The notes: generated by a model not told the origin, from the letters alone. A DNA stretch of 64,000 bases from Erythroxylum novogranatense (GCA_029891385.1 CM057228.1:52043783-52107782); one strand, 5' to 3'. Positions 46,910 to 59,452 are shown, counted from the stretch's first letter. Program-made: numbers and translations.

Positions 46910-49681
46910 TGTAGCGCCCCCTTACTGTAGGGTATACACTGGGATACCCGAAGGTCATTCCGATACATATCCTATGATAAGGGCGAGCTATGATCGATCA
47001 CTACATTCCCTTCATATGGCATGGTAACATAATTCACGTAAAGAATCATAAGAAGATCACCATATTTTAAAACCAACTTTTTCCTCCTTGCATTTCACAA
47101 AATCGAAATCTACATTGTCTGACAACATTATCCATATGTACATCATCAGAAACCTAATACAATAGTGCTACATGAATGAGAAAGTGCATCAAAGTTATCT
47201 AAACCACCCGAAAGAACCCCAGCTGATCGACCTTTGAGCCATGACCTCTCTCACCAATCACAATCTACCCAGCTAGTAGCGCCTCTTTAGTAGCTAAAGT
47301 TGTCTCTGGGTCCTGAAAAGACAACGTTGCAATTTTGATGAGTTTTGCTAACTCCATGAGGTAACCATCATCGATGGTTCACTCAATTCATGCATCACAT
47401 CATTGCACATAACATAATATCCAGCTCATTACACATTCACAATATATCACATTGTTCATACAAAACACAGATCAATTATAATTGGCAATGCACGTGAGAC
47501 TCACTTTCATTTATTATTGTTGTTATGACCGAGTTCCTTTTTACCAGTTCATCCCTTCATGGATGTCGAGCTTTGTCGTATAACGTCCCTTAGTGGATAC
47601 CGGGTACAGTCGCATTGGAGCCCTAGGCTCTATTCACATTCTTAGCTTTAAGCTCTTTGTCCTGGAGACTCCGGTCATAACTTCCTTTATCTTACATGCA
47701 TTCATGTAATGAATGTTTCACATAACATAACATCAGTCAATCACATGGATGCACATTCACATTTAGATCACATTCATCATCGGACCTTAGTCCGGCATTC
47801 AGCAGAAATGTTGAGCCCGCTTATGCATTCATATGCACATTCACAGTTTTCACAATTGGAAGCACTTAAATAACTCATTCAAACCATATTCTAAAGCAGA
47901 AAATTAATTAAGTGAGACCATCTAGGTTACTCACAAGTTGCTCCCGAAGCTAATGCCTGGAAGATCCGGCAACGTCTGGAAGTTGATGTTCCAGTTGCTC
48001 CTCTATAACAAATAACATACATGATATCACAATTTGCACCATTAAGAGCGTTCAACAATGCACATGTATGAGATGTATTATGTACAATGCATGTTCATGA
48101 TAAATCTCGGGTATCGCTCCTTGATTCTTCCCAGTACTATTCCCATACCACAATTCATTTAAGTAAACTAACACTTAGGTTTATGCCTCATTAGAACCAT
48201 TGAGAACACAATTTATTACTCATTAACTTACTTTCATCTTAGTTTTATCGTCTCATTTTCTATCGTCTGCTTTTCCATCGTCTTATTTCTATCGTCTCAT
48301 TTCTATCGTCTGCTTTTCCATCATCTCATTTCTATCTTCTGCTTTTCCATCGTCTCATTTCTATCATCTGCTTTTCCATCGTCTCATTTCTATCGTCTAC
48401 TTTTCTTCCGTCTACTTTTCTATCGTTTTCTTTCTTCCGTCTACTTTTCTATCGTCTCATTTCTATCATCTGCTTTTCAATCATCTCATTTCTATTGTCT
48501 GCTTTTCTTCCGTCTACTTTTCTATCGTCTGCTTTTCCATCGTCTTATTTACAAGAATCATAACTTTTGACTCCGATATCTAAAATTTTTATACTATATA
48601 CCATTGGAAAGATAAAAGATAGTTATATAACTTTTCAGAAGGAAACTTTGCCAAAATCTATCTAAATCAAGCCCATATTTTCTCCTGAAATCAGAATACG
48701 ATTTTTTTTTTACAATCAGCTTTCAATACTTTACCTTTAACCCATCTCCTTCCCGAATTATCTCTTTCATCCAACTCCAAAAATCACTTTTACAACACTC
48801 AATGCTCATAACCTTTCAAACACTAAATTAACACCGTAACCGAATTTTTCATCCTCCAACAACACAGTATTTATGAACAAACACATAAATGTCATTTTTC
48901 ATGCAGATGATAGTAACTTAGCAATTTGTTGCATGAATCCCCAACTCTAAAAGACTTATTTTATTTACTACTTACCTGCTGAAACTCCAAAATCTACAAG
49001 CCCTAATCTCCACAAAATTTTCGTACTTCTCTGAGTGAAATGATCAACGCCTGGTTTTTCTTAGGGTAAAGGATACAAATGGAAAAGTAGGTTTGGTGAA
49101 AGAAAGGAAAAACACAGAAGTCTCTTAGAAGGTATTTGATGGAAAACTCTGGGTCTCAAAAGGAAGTTTTAGAAAGATGATAATAAAGAAGGGACTTGGA
49201 CAAGACTTAACCTGTCAATTCTCAAAGAATAGTAACCTACTTCTAACAAGAGTACAAAAGCCTAAGTGACACTTGTCACTTACCCAATATCCAAGTTCCA
49301 ACTTAGTTTCTTTTGAAACTAACTCCCTTGACTGTCATCTTTACAATCCAACTATCTCTAAAGCTTTTTTTAATTTCTTGTTTCCTATTATATATATGTC
49401 TTTCTCAATACTTCATAATTTTCAAAAGGAAACTCCTAAATTCACGAATCACTAATATTTCCATTTTAAAAACATCCACAACTCTAAAAATTCATAGATC
49501 AATCCAATTATACCCGGAATTATTCATGAATGCATGTACAATTATTTTCATGTGCAAATAAATTTACTATCCATGTGTAAGTGTATGGTATATCATGCAT
49601 AAACATAGAAATGCATCTCTAACTCTCATTAGTCACTCACATTTACCATTCTAACCCTCCCACAAGTAATGGGATGTTACA
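46910..49681 (-). repeat. 3' LTR of the Tekay element, 2772 bp
   Basis: On the minus strand it starts TGTAACATCCCATTAC at 49681 and ends GGGGCGCTACA at 46910. It holds a donor CAGGTAAG near 48976, the repeat cassette 48236-48547, a hairpin block and an acceptor TTTTCAGGACC near 47316. Confidence 0.93.
48236..48547. repeat. Cassette of TATCGTCTGCTTTTC / CATCGTCTCATTT units
   Basis: Roughly twenty short units (about 13-17 bp) follow one another in mixed order, for example TATCGTCTCATTTC, CATCGTCTCATTTC and TTCCGTCTACTTTTC. The 5' LTR has a matching array (55702-56046) with different unit number and order. Confidence 0.9.
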
Positions 49682-50111
49682 ACTCTCCCCTCCTTAAAGA
49701 AATTTCGTCCTCGAAATTCTTGCCTGCTTGCTCGAATAGGTGGGGATATTGTCTCCTCATATGCTCCTCTGTCTCCCATGTTGCTTCTTCAGTTGAGTGG
49801 TTCCTCCAAAGGACTTTTACCAATGGAATAACCTTGTTCCTCAACTGATTAATCCATGATCCCATAATTTTGATCGGCTCCTCAACATATCTTAAGTTAC
49901 TAGCAACCTCAATTTCCTGAGCCGGTATCACATATGTCGGATCTGATCGATATATTCGGAGCATACTCACATGAAACACATTATGCAATTGAGACATCTC
50001 ATTCAATAAAGCCAACTTATAGGCCAAAGGTCTTATCCTCTCGATGATCTCATAAGGACCAATGTACCTAGGGCTCAACTTGCCCTTTTTACCGAATCTC
50101 AAAACTCCCCT
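49677..50111 (-). pseudogene. Tekay integrase C-terminus and chromodomain
   Basis: From the minus-strand start the frame reads GKLSPRYIGPYEIIERI and HNVFHVSMLRIY, the integrase C-terminal fold. The chromodomain region follows (LRYVEEPIKIM, WRNHSTEEATWETEEHM). In chromoviruses this domain steers integration toward modified chromatin. The last codons (GEL, stop) overlap the LTR start: the stop TAA lies in TGTAAC. A TAG at about 50112, where a Trp codon is expected, separates it from the upstream part. Confidence 0.88.
49682..49698 (-). other. Polypurine tract of the Tekay element
   Basis: The minus strand reads TTTAAGGAGGGGAGAGT just before the 3' LTR. Confidence 0.85.
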
Positions 50112-51057
50112 CTAGGGTGACACTTTAAAAAATACTCTATCTCCTACACTGTACTCTATATCACGTCGGTGTTGATCTACATAACTCTTTTGCCTATCCT
50201 GAGCTGCTTTAATTCGGCTTCGGATCAGCTTCACCTTATCCACTGTGTCCTGTATCAACTCTGGGCCTTCCACCATTCTCAAGCCGTCTTCATCCCCATA
50301 CAATGACGACTGACATTTTTTACCGTACAGTGCCATACGGTGCCATTCCGATACTACTGTGGTAATGGTTATTGTAGGCAAACTCTATTAATGCCATATA
50401 CTGATCCCAAGCTCCTTTAAACTCCAATACACAAGCCCTGAGCATATCCTCAACAGTTTTAATTGTCCTCTCACTCTGTCCATCTGTTTGAGGATGAAAT
50501 GTTGTACTGAAGTTTAACTTAGTTCCTATAGCAGTCTACAAGCTCTTCCAAAATCTCAAAGTAAATCTCGGATCTCTGTCCGATACTTTGGAAACTGGTA
50601 CTCCATGCAGTCTCATCACCTCATTCACATACTTCTGGGCCAACTGATCAAGTGAGTTATTCTCTCTCACTAGTAAGAAATGGGCCGATTTAGTCAACCA
50701 GTCCACTATGACCCAAATAGCATCATGCTGCCTTAGAGTCTTTGGCAAACCCATGATGAAGTCCATAGTGATCCGTTCCTATTTCCACTCCAGAATGGGC
50801 AACGAATTCAACTTCCCCACTGGAGCCTGGTGCTTCGCCTTCACTTGCTGGCACGTCATACATCTAGACACATACTCAGCTACTTGCTTCTTCATTCCAT
50901 GCCACCAAAAATGTTGCTTCAATGTGTTATACATCTTGGTAGTACCAGGATGCATAGCATAGGCGGCCATATGAGCTTCCTCAAGGATCTCCTTCCTCAA
51001 ATCATCCACATTAGGTACACACAACCTCTGTCTCAACCACAAAGTCTCATCCCTCAA
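50112..51057 (-). pseudogene. Tekay integrase: zinc-binding and catalytic core
   Basis: The H2C2 zinc region is in 50779-51057 (HPGTTKMYNTLKQHFWWHG and CMTCQQVK). A TAG (probably from TGG) follows, then the core in 50536-50766 with VIVDWLTKSAHF and SDRDPRF. After another stop comes FHPQTDGQSERTIK near 50490. All three D-D-E residues are present. A frameshift near 50340 leads into the C-terminal part (YGKKCQSSLYG, DRVFFKVSP). Confidence 0.9.
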
Positions 51058-51239
51058 TTCAAACTCAGAATCCGGATTTCCTTCACTTTCTCTATAAGCC
51101 TTACCATGTCAGAATCTTTGTTCTGTACTCTTCTGATTTTATCATGTAGCATTGGCCTCAACTTCAAAGTAACAATTAGTGCCTCATCATGCTCTATATT
51201 CAGCTCTACATTTAGGCTCTCAAATGAATCAGATTAGGT

Positions 51240-51739
51240 AACCTTGATAACTGAATTTGAGCTATACTGATATTAGACTTCCTGCTCAAAGCATCTGTCA
51301 CCACATTATCTTTCCCCGGGTGGTACTCAATAGTAAAATCATAATCTTTCAATAACTCAATCTACCTCCTCTGCCTCAAATTTAGCTCCTTTTGACTCAG
51401 CAAATATCTTAGACTCTTATGATCAGTATATATCTGGAAAGTCTCCCCATATAAATAATGTCTCCAAATCTTTAGAGCAAAGACAACTATAGCTAGCTCT
51501 AAATCATGTACCGGATAATTAATCTCGTGAGACCTTTATTGTCTCGATGCATAGGCGATCACCTTGTCATGTTGCATCAATATACATCCCAAATCTTGAT
51601 GTGATGCATCACTGTAAACCACATATCCTCCGGTCCCTGATGGAATGGTCAACACCGGTGCGATCGTCAATCGATATCTCAGCTCCTCAAAGCTCTTCTG
51701 ACTCTCCTCATTCCAACTGAACACTACATTCTTCCTCAA
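51240..51739 (-). pseudogene. Tekay RNase H
   Basis: 51536-51739 reads FSWNEESQKSFEELRYRL and VVYSDASHQDLGCILMQ with the first catalytic Asp. After a stop at 51536 the same frame continues with [37 protein letters not shown] and, after a TAG, DNVVTDALSRKS. A frameshift follows before the integrase. Confidence 0.88.
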
Positions 51740-52627
51740 AAGTTTTGTCAGAGGGGTCGAGATCAGAGAAAACCCCTCGACAAATCTCCGGTAATATCCA
51801 ACTAATCCTAGGAAGCTTCAGATCTCAGACACATTTCTCGGAGCTTCCCAATTCATCACTGCCTCTACTTTCTTCTAATCTACCTGTATGCCATCTCCAG
51901 TCACTATATGCCCCAGAAGTACAACTTGCTCCAGCCAAAATTCACACTTACTGAATTTGGCATACAATTGTTTCTCTCTCATAATCTGTAAAATAACTCT
52001 GAAATGCTCAGCATGCTCCTTTCTACTCTTTGAATACACCAAGATATCATCAATGAACACAATTACAAATCGATCCAGGTAGGGCTGAAACACCTTATTC
52101 ATCAAGGCCATAAAAGTTGTCGGGCCATTAGTTAACCCAAACGGCATCACTAGGAACTCATAGTGCCCATACTTGCTCCTGAATGCACTCTTAGATATAT
52201 CAGCCTCCACTATCTTCAACTGGTAATACCCTGATCTCAAATCCAGCTTACTAAATACATGAGCTCCCTGCAACTGGTCAAGCAAGTCATCAATTCTAGG
52301 CAACGGATACTTGTTCTTCACGATCACCCGATTCGGTTGCCTATAATCGATGCACAATCTCAAAGTCCCATCCTTCTTCTTCACAAATAGTACTGGAGCT
52401 CCCCAAGGTGAAATGCTAGGTCTTATGAAACCCTTTTCCAACAACTCTAGCAACTGAGCTTTCAGCTCCTTCAGTTCCATAGGTGCCATCCTATATGGAG
52501 GAATGGATATAGGAAGAACACCTAGAACCAGATCAATTGTGAACTCTGTTTTCTGATCTGGTGGTAAACTAGGTAACTCTTCGGGAAACACATCTCGGAA
52601 TTCCTTAACCACTGGAATTTACTGTAC
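51740..52627 (-). pseudogene. Tekay reverse transcriptase
   Basis: The open piece 51875-52612 holds all palm motifs: [50 protein letters not shown] and the catalytic FIDD box ([11 protein letters not shown], near 52045). The thumb continues past a TAG at 51875 into SFLGLVGYYRRFVEGF. The FIDD variant is common in Gypsy elements, so the catalytic site looks intact. Stops at 52613-52625, 51875 and near 51810 prevent expression. Confidence 0.92.
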
Positions 52628-52732
52628 GCTCTGCTCAACCCTAGTATCAATAATGTGGGCTAGATAAGCCTCACATCCTCCCTGCATCATCCTCAATGCA
52701 CTCAGGAATGAGATCATCTGGGCTGGCACTAC

Positions 52733-53299
52733 CTAACTAACTCCTCTGAATACTGCTCTAGGCTGACCAGGAGATTCTAATACTACCTGCTTGGTGTAGC
52801 AGTTCATAACAGCCCTATGGGTAGTGAGCCAGTCCATACCTAGAATTATATCAATCTCTCTCAACTGTAAGACTATCAGGTCTGCCTTCAACTCTGCTTG
52901 ATCAATCATAATTGGGCACCTCTTGCAGACCTCTCCTAAGGCAGTAGTACTACCTAGAGGTGTATTCACCTCTAGCCCATACTGTAGTGACTCCCTATCA
53001 CAATGCAGTCTACATGCCAAATGCGGTGCAATAAAGGAGTGTGTGGATCTTGGATCTAGTAGTGCAAATGCCTCCAAATCATAAACAAGAAGCGCACCTG
53101 CAACCACATCTAGTGAGTCTTGGGCCTCCTGCCTAGTCATAGCATAGACCCTGGCTTGAGACTGTGGTCGGCTGCCCTGTCCCTTAGACCTCATGGAAGA
53201 ACTCCCAGCTCTCCCTCTCTCTCTCTCTCGGCCTCTCTGTCCAGATCCACCACCCCTGCTCTGCTGGACTGTAGCATCACTCCCGGATCTCCCACTCAC
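52733..53299 (-). pseudogene. Tekay protease and preceding linker
   Basis: An Arg/Ser/Gly-rich linker (GRERERGRAGSSSMRSKG) leads to the aspartic protease with LLDPRSTHSFIA near 53050 and DIILGMDWLTTH near 52840. The catalytic triad expected as Asp-Ser/Thr-Gly reads Asp-Pro-Arg, so the enzyme should be dead even without the stops. Confidence 0.88.
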
Positions 53300-54286
53300 A
53301 CCAGACTAGGCTCCAGCAACAACCGAACAATCTCTAACTTTGTGTTCTAAAGAGCCACATGCAAAACAAGCTCCTGACATAGCCCAGCACTCTCCACCAT
53401 TCCTTTTCCCACAATGCTCACAAGGGGGCCGCTGGTTCTGCACTGTACCTCATCCCCCACCAGTCTGTGTAGATCTACCTCTCTTTCCAGTTTCTGACTG
53501 TCTAAATTCACCTGATGATCTGAATGATCTACTCTAGCGCTTACTGAAACTCCTTTTAGAATTTCCCTGACTCTCACTAGGCCTCTTTCCTCTGAACCCT
53601 TGCCCAATCTCTGCTTGTTTCTCCTTCATTAGCTATTCAATTCTGATTGAGGCAGCTCTCAACTCAGTAAAAGTGCCCATATATGACCTCCCCATCCTTG
53701 TTCTGATCTCCATATTAAGTCCATTTTCAAATCTCCTACATTTGTCTTCTTCTGTGGGGATTAAAGCAGTGACATAACCCATCAACTCGTTAAATCAGAC
53801 CTCATAGTCTGCCACTGACATCCTGCTTTGCTTCAATTCCAAGAACTCCTGCATCTTTATGTCCAGGTAGATCTTGGGCATGTAGTTGTCTCTGAAGACC
53901 CTTAGAAAGTCTTCCCACTTCAACTGACAGGGCCTAGTGGTACTGCCTGAAACAGTCTTCCACCAGTGGTATGCTGGGCCCTGTAGGAGAGACATTGCAT
54001 AATCGAACCTCTCATCGGGCTCGCAATCCATCTGATCAAATACTCTCTCCGTCCTCTCTAACCATCCCTCAGCCTCAGCAGGGTCTGTGCTGCCATAGAA
54101 GTCTACAGCTCCCTGCTTCCGTAGCCTATCATACCTCCTCTCCCTTCTCTCGGGAACTCTAGGAGGCAACCCCTCAGATTGAGGTACCGAGGACTCTCTA
54201 TTGGCTCCTACAGATCCTTGGTCAACTAGTTGATCAATCTGATCACCTAGGGCGGATGACCTATAACGAATAATAACTTCAATCAC
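53300..54286 (-). pseudogene. Tekay gag with zinc knuckle
   Basis: 53795-54286 carries the capsid-type domain (KQGAVDFYGSTDPAEAEGWL, GPAYHWWKTV, WEDFLRVFRDNY). The same frame continues through TGA and TAG stops to the zinc knuckle CFACGSLEHKVRDC (53330-53370), an exact C-x2-C-x4-H-x4-C. It runs in frame into the protease. The visible stops TGA 53793, TAG near 53630 and 53540, TGA near 53455 and TAG near 53310 break it. The open frame 53347-53607 is an off-frame shadow. Confidence 0.88.
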
Positions 54287-54344
54287 ATTGTTTAAGATAT
54301 TTCATGCTTATCATTCCTATATGTCCCAACAGATGCTAAACCAT

Positions 54345-54356
54345 GCTTTGATACCA
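54345..54356 (-). other. Primer-binding site of the Tekay element
   Basis: The minus strand reads TGGTATCAAAGC six bases after the 5' LTR. It matches the initiator tRNA-Met site with one substitution. Confidence 0.82.
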
Positions 54357-54362
54357 CCTAAA

Positions 54363-57181
54363 TGTAGTGCCCCCTTACTGTAGGGTATACACCGGGATAC
54401 TCGAAGATCATTCCGATACATATCCTACGATAAGGGCGAGCTACGATCGATCACTACATTCCCTTCATATGGCATGGTAACATAATTCACTTAAAGCATT
54501 TTAAGAAGATCACCATATTTTAAAACCAATTTTTTCCTCATTGCATTTCACAAAATCGAAATCTACATTGTCTGTCAACATTATCCATATGTACATCATC
54601 AGAAACCTAATACAATAGTGCTACATGAATGAGGAAAGTGCATTAAAGTTATCTAAACCACCCGAAAGAACCCCAGCTGACCGACCTTTGAGCCATGACC
54701 TCTCTCACCAATCACAATCTACCTGGCTGGTAGAGCCTTTTTAGTACCTAGAGTCGTCTTTTGGTCCCAAAAAGACAACGTTGCAATTTTGATGAGTTTT
54801 GCGAACTCCATGAGGTAACCATCATCGATGGTTCACTCAATTCATGCATCACATCATTGCACATAACATAATATCCACCTCATTACACATTCACAATATA
54901 TCACATTGTTCATACAAAAAACACATCAATTATAATTGGCAATGCACGTGAGACTCACTGTCATTTATTATTGTCGTTATGACCGAGCGCCTTTTTACCA
55001 GCTCATCCCTTCATGGATGTCGAGCTTTGTCATATAACGTCCCATATCCCTTAGTGGATACCAGGTACAGTCGCATTCGAGCCCTAGGCTCTATTCACAT
55101 TATGAGCTTTAAGCTCTTTGTCCTGGCGACTCTGGTCATAACTTCCTTTATCTTACATGCATTTATGTAATGAATGTTTCACATAACATAACCTCAGTCA
55201 ATCACATGGATGCACATTCACATTTAGATCACATTCATCATCGGACCTTAGTCCGACATTCAGCAGAAATGTTGATCCCGCTTATGCATTCATATGCATA
55301 TTCACAGTTTTCACAATTGGGAGCACTTAAATAACTCATTCAAACCATATTCTAAAGCAAACAATTAATTAAGTGAGACCATCTAGGTTACTCACAAGTT
55401 GCTCCCGGTTAATGCTCGAAGATCCAAAGAACGCCCTGAAGTTGACATTCCAGTTGCTCCTCTATAATAAATAGCATACATGATATCACAATTTGCACCA
55501 TTAAGAGCGTTCAACAATGCACATGTATGAGATATATTATGTACAATGCATGTTCATGATAAATCTCGGGTATCGCTCCTTGATTCTTCCTAGCACTATC
55601 CCCATTCCACAATTCATTTAAGTAAACTAATACTTAGGTTTAAGCCTCATTAGAACCATTGAGAACAAAATTCATTACTCATTAACCTACTTTCATCTTA
55701 GTTTTATCGTCTCATTTTCTATCGTCTGCTTTTCCATCGTCTCATTTCTATCGTCTCATTTCTATCATCTACTTTTCCATCGTCTCATTTATATCGTCTG
55801 CTTTTCCATCGTCTCATTTCTATCGTCTGCTTTTCTTCCATCTGCTTTTCTATCGTCTGCTTTCTTCCGTCTGCTTTCTTCCGTCTGCTTTTCTATCTTC
55901 TCATTTCTATCATCTCATTTCTATTGTCTGCTTTTCCATCGTCTCATTTCTATCGTATGCTTTTCTTCCGTCTACTTTTCTATCGTCTGCTTTCTTCCGT
56001 TTGCTTTTCTATTGTCTCATTTCTATCGTCTGCTTTTCCATCGTCTTATTTACAAGAATCATAACTTTTGACTCTGATATTCAAAATTTTCATACTATAT
56101 AGCATTGGAAAGATAAAAGAAAGTTATACAACTTTTTAGAAGGCAACTTTACCAGAATCTATCTAAATCAAGCCCATATTTTCTCCCGAAATCAGAACAC
56201 GAATTTTTTTTTTCAATCAGCTTCCAACACTTTACCTTTAACTCATCTCCTACCTGAATTATCTCTTTCATCCAACTCCAAAAATCACTTTTACAACACT
56301 CAATGCTCATAACCTTTCAAACACTAAATTAACACCGTAACCGAATTTTTCATCCTCCAACAACACAGTATTTATAAACAAACACATAAATGTCATTTTT
56401 CATGCAGATGATAGTAACTTAGCAATTTGTTGCTTGAATCCCCAACTCTAAAAGACTTATTTTATTTATTACTTACCTGCTGAAACTCCAAAATCTTCAA
56501 GCACTAATCTCCACAAAATTTTCTTACTTCTCTGAGTGAAATGATCAGCCCCTGGTTTTTCTTAAGGTAGAGGACACAAATGGAAAAGTAGGTTTGGTGA
56601 AAGAAAGGAAAAACACAGAAGTCTCTTAGAAGGTATTTGATGGAAAACTCTGGGTCTCAAAAGGAAGTTTTAGAAAGATGATAATAAAGAAGGAACTTGG
56701 ACAAGACTTAACTTGTTAATTCTCAAAGAATAGTAACTTACTTCTAGCAAGAGTACAAAATCCTAAGTGACACTTGTCACTTACCCAATATCCAAGTTTC
56801 AACTTAGTTTCTTTTGAAACTAACTCCCTTGACAGTCATCTTTACAATCCAACTATCTCCAAAGCTTCTTTTAATTTCTTTTTTCCTATTATATATATGT
56901 ATTTCTCAATACTTCATAATTTTCAAAAGGAAACTCCTAAATTCACTAATCACTAATATTTCCAATGTAAAAACATCCATGACTCTAAAAATTCATAGAT
57001 CAATCCAATTATACCCGGAATTATTCATGAATGCATGTACAAGTATTTCATGTACAAATAAATTCACTATTCATGTGTAAGTGTATGACATATCATGCAT
57101 GAACATGGAAATGCATCTCTAACTCTCGTTAGTCACTCACATTTACCATTCTAACCCTCCCACAAGTAATGGGATGTTACA
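54363..57181 (-). repeat. 5' LTR of the Tekay element, 2819 bp
   Basis: It matches 46910-49681 end to end and is 47 bp longer, largely from the repeat cassette at 55702-56046. The LTR acceptor motif is changed here: TTTTCAGGACC in the 3' LTR reads TTTTTGGGACC in this one (near 54766). Confidence 0.93.
55702..56046. repeat. 5' LTR copy of the TCGTCT cassette
   Basis: Same short units as 48236-48547, but with extra units and different order (for example consecutive CTTTCTTCCGTCTG units near 55860). Confidence 0.9.
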
Positions 57182-57605
57182 ATGAAAAATATGGAGGAGT
57201 TGTCATTTACCAAGACTGAATAAGTGACTTTGCATTCTTTGATCCAATTGATGAATATGGTGGGAAAACCAAATATTTCCATTGTCTTTCATAAAAACCT
57301 CTGACGTACACTATCAATTGTCATATGAAAATCAACCTTGATGGTGTAGTTTGGAGCTGAATTGAAGCTAGAATATCCCTAGAATAGTTATTGCACAATT
57401 AGAATGTTATCACCGATATGGCGATTACTGAGGAATGCCCCATATGTTTCACTAATGACTATGCTAAGAGCAGTTTTCAATTTTATGGAAAGGATTTTTG
57501 AGACGATTTTACAGATGAAATTTAGGCAAGAGATTGATCTGAACTTATTAAAGGAGGTAGGATTAGCTATTTTAGGGATAAGACAAAGGTAGATTTGATT
57601 AACTT
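57182..57605 (-). pseudogene. LINE RT, proximal part
   Basis: The minus strand reads LCLIPKIANPTSFNKFRSIS, then a frame with FLSNRHIGDNILIVQ, then a frameshift into FINWIKECKVTYSVLVND just before the Tekay insertion at 57181. These are the RT motifs that precede R-Q-G-D-P. The + strand open frame at 57404-57592 is its antisense. Confidence 0.82.
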
Positions 57606-57622
57606 CCTATAGTAGCACTTTA

Positions 57623-59452
57623 TGTTGGCCCCTGGATTTTTTTCTCTAGTTAAGCATGATTTAAATGAATTATAAGGTTTTGATAGATTTAATTTTTGGA
57701 GTTAATTATTATGACAAAGTTTGTAGGATTTATTGCATGGGTTAATGGAATTAAAGTGTTAAGGTAATAAAGATGTTCAAGGGTATTTTTGGAAGATCAC
57801 TTAAAGTTAAAAGAACATAAGCTTATAAGGAAGGGTAAAATGGACTTTTGGGCTCATTAAGGGTAAAAAGGGGAAGAAGAATATGTTGTCTTGCTTGTTA
57901 AGGAGAGAAAAATGTGAATTGAAGGGAGAAAAGAGTGAAAAACTAAAATAAGAGAGAAGGAGAGGCTTCGGTTTTGAGAGAAAGGAAGGAGGAAAAAGCT
58001 AGGGTTTCATCATTTCTTAGTTTTCAAGTGGGATTTTGAGGTTATTTAAGAAGTGAAAAAGGTAGAGGAAGAGAAGAGCTTTCATTAGATCCAAGAAACT
58101 CTTCCTTTGGTGAAGAGTCAAGGTAAGCTCATTCTTAATCTTTTGAATTTTTGAAAAGGTTTTAGTTCCTGAAGCTTAAGAATTGCATGGGTTTAAGCTT
58201 TCTAGAATCAATTATATATATATATGTTTATTTGGGTCCAGAATTGGAGTTCTTATTGAATTGGGAATTTTTCCATTGATGAAGGAAATCAAGAAAGGCA
58301 AGAGGAGTAAGAGGAGAGGCATCTTTGAGTAAGTTTATGAGCAAGTATTTCAAGGTGGATACATGTTTATAATAGAGTAAATAAGCCACTAACATTTTCT
58401 TTGAATCAAAGAAGTTAATGATTTAAATTGCATCATAAATGTTACATTTATTACTTCTTGAATGAATTAAGAAATTGATATATGTTTGATATATGAATTG
58501 TGTGGATGATTTATGAAAAGACTTTGAAAATAATTCTTTTTTAAAATAACAGGTTTATGAAATCATGTTTTCATAAATGGGTTACGAAATATCTCATGTT
58601 CATGAAAATCAAGTTTCCAAGATGTGCCTTTTGGGCAAACTGTTTTCAATTCATAAATTACATGTTATGTGGGTTTGATGTAGTCCATTCAAGTATGCCA
58701 CGTGCACGTTGAACAAGTTAAAGGCTTCTCCCGCCTACCCGTTAGTGGCACGGAGCTCAAACATCTACGCAAAACCACTAAGTGGGATTTCGATAGTACG
58801 TCAAGTTTATGACTACACAGGACCATTATGTGAAAATGTGTAGCTCGTCATGTTCATGGATCTACCTAAACTATTCTAATGTGCTTATGTTCTTATGATA
58901 TGTTAACAAGTTTAATGCATTCATGATTTGTAGTTTATGAATTTGAGAACGATACTTTTATGAATTTAATTAGAACTTTGTATTGACAAATGAACATTTC
59001 AAAGGCTTTGCTTATTTTTCCGTTATAAACTTGTTACCCACGAGCTTTCAAGCTCACCCCTATACTTTCCCATCTTTAGGTGACGAGAAAGAGATCAAGT
59101 GATCAAGAGTCGAGACATCACTCCAAAGTTGCATCTTTATGTGTTTTATGTTAGTCTATGAGAAAACAAGGCTTTAGTTGCATTTTGAGAACTATTGGTT
59201 TATCTTTTGTATTTTGGAACATTAATGTATTATGTCTTGAAATGCCCATTACGTAACAGTCCGTTACCTATGTTAAGGCTAAAATTGTAAATATGAGAGA
59301 TTTACTGAGAGATTAGAAATGTGTTTCATGCTCATACATTATATTATATGCTTATGCACATGAATATTGAATCGGTACACATGAAAATGACTATACATGC
59401 ATTCATTGACATTTCGAGTATAATTGTTTATAAATGTGAGTATATTGAGAAA
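57623..59452 (+). mobile_element. LTR of family B, first of two head-to-tail copies
   Basis: It starts TGTTGGCCCC. Leader and donor (CAAGGTAAGC at 58124), the block GCCTACCCGTTAGTGGCACGG near 58732 and acceptor (CCATCTTTAGG near 59078) match the plan of the solo LTR at 347-4963. It is cut at 59453 by the next copy, so its 3' end is not certain. Its insertion cut the LINE at 57622. Confidence 0.7.

Larger units (their letters stand above)
46910..57181 (-). mobile_element. Tekay-type chromovirus (Ty3/Gypsy), coding but inactivated
   Basis: A complete 10,272 bp element on the minus strand: 5' LTR 54363-57181, primer site, gag, protease, RT, RNase H, integrase with chromodomain, polypurine tract, 3' LTR 46910-49681. 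The outer flanks ATCAA (46905-46909) and ATGAA (57182-57186) form a TSD with one mismatch. The polyprotein is in one frame from gag through RNase H apart from in-frame stops, with two frameshifts further on. The chromodomain and the integrase text place it in the Tekay/Del lineage. It inserted into a LINE. Confidence 0.93.
45130..57622 (-). mobile_element. L1-type LINE, split by a Tekay element
   Basis: On the minus strand the LINE runs from 57622, where an LTR cuts its 5' side, to 57182. The Tekay element (46910-57181) interrupts it, and it resumes at 46909 and ends near 45130 at a T-run on the + strand, which is the poly(A) end. Joining the halves with one copy of the 5 bp target keeps the RT frame open across the site. 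Endonuclease and ORF1 are missing. Confidence 0.82.

Noticed and set aside
48236..48547. CRISPR-like array of repeats and spacers
   Set aside because: Units are 13-17 bp with no distinct spacers, occur in both LTRs of a retrotransposon, and the genome is a plant.
53120..53537. + strand Ser/Pro/Leu-rich frames
   Set aside because: Antisense shadows of the Tekay gag and protease linker.
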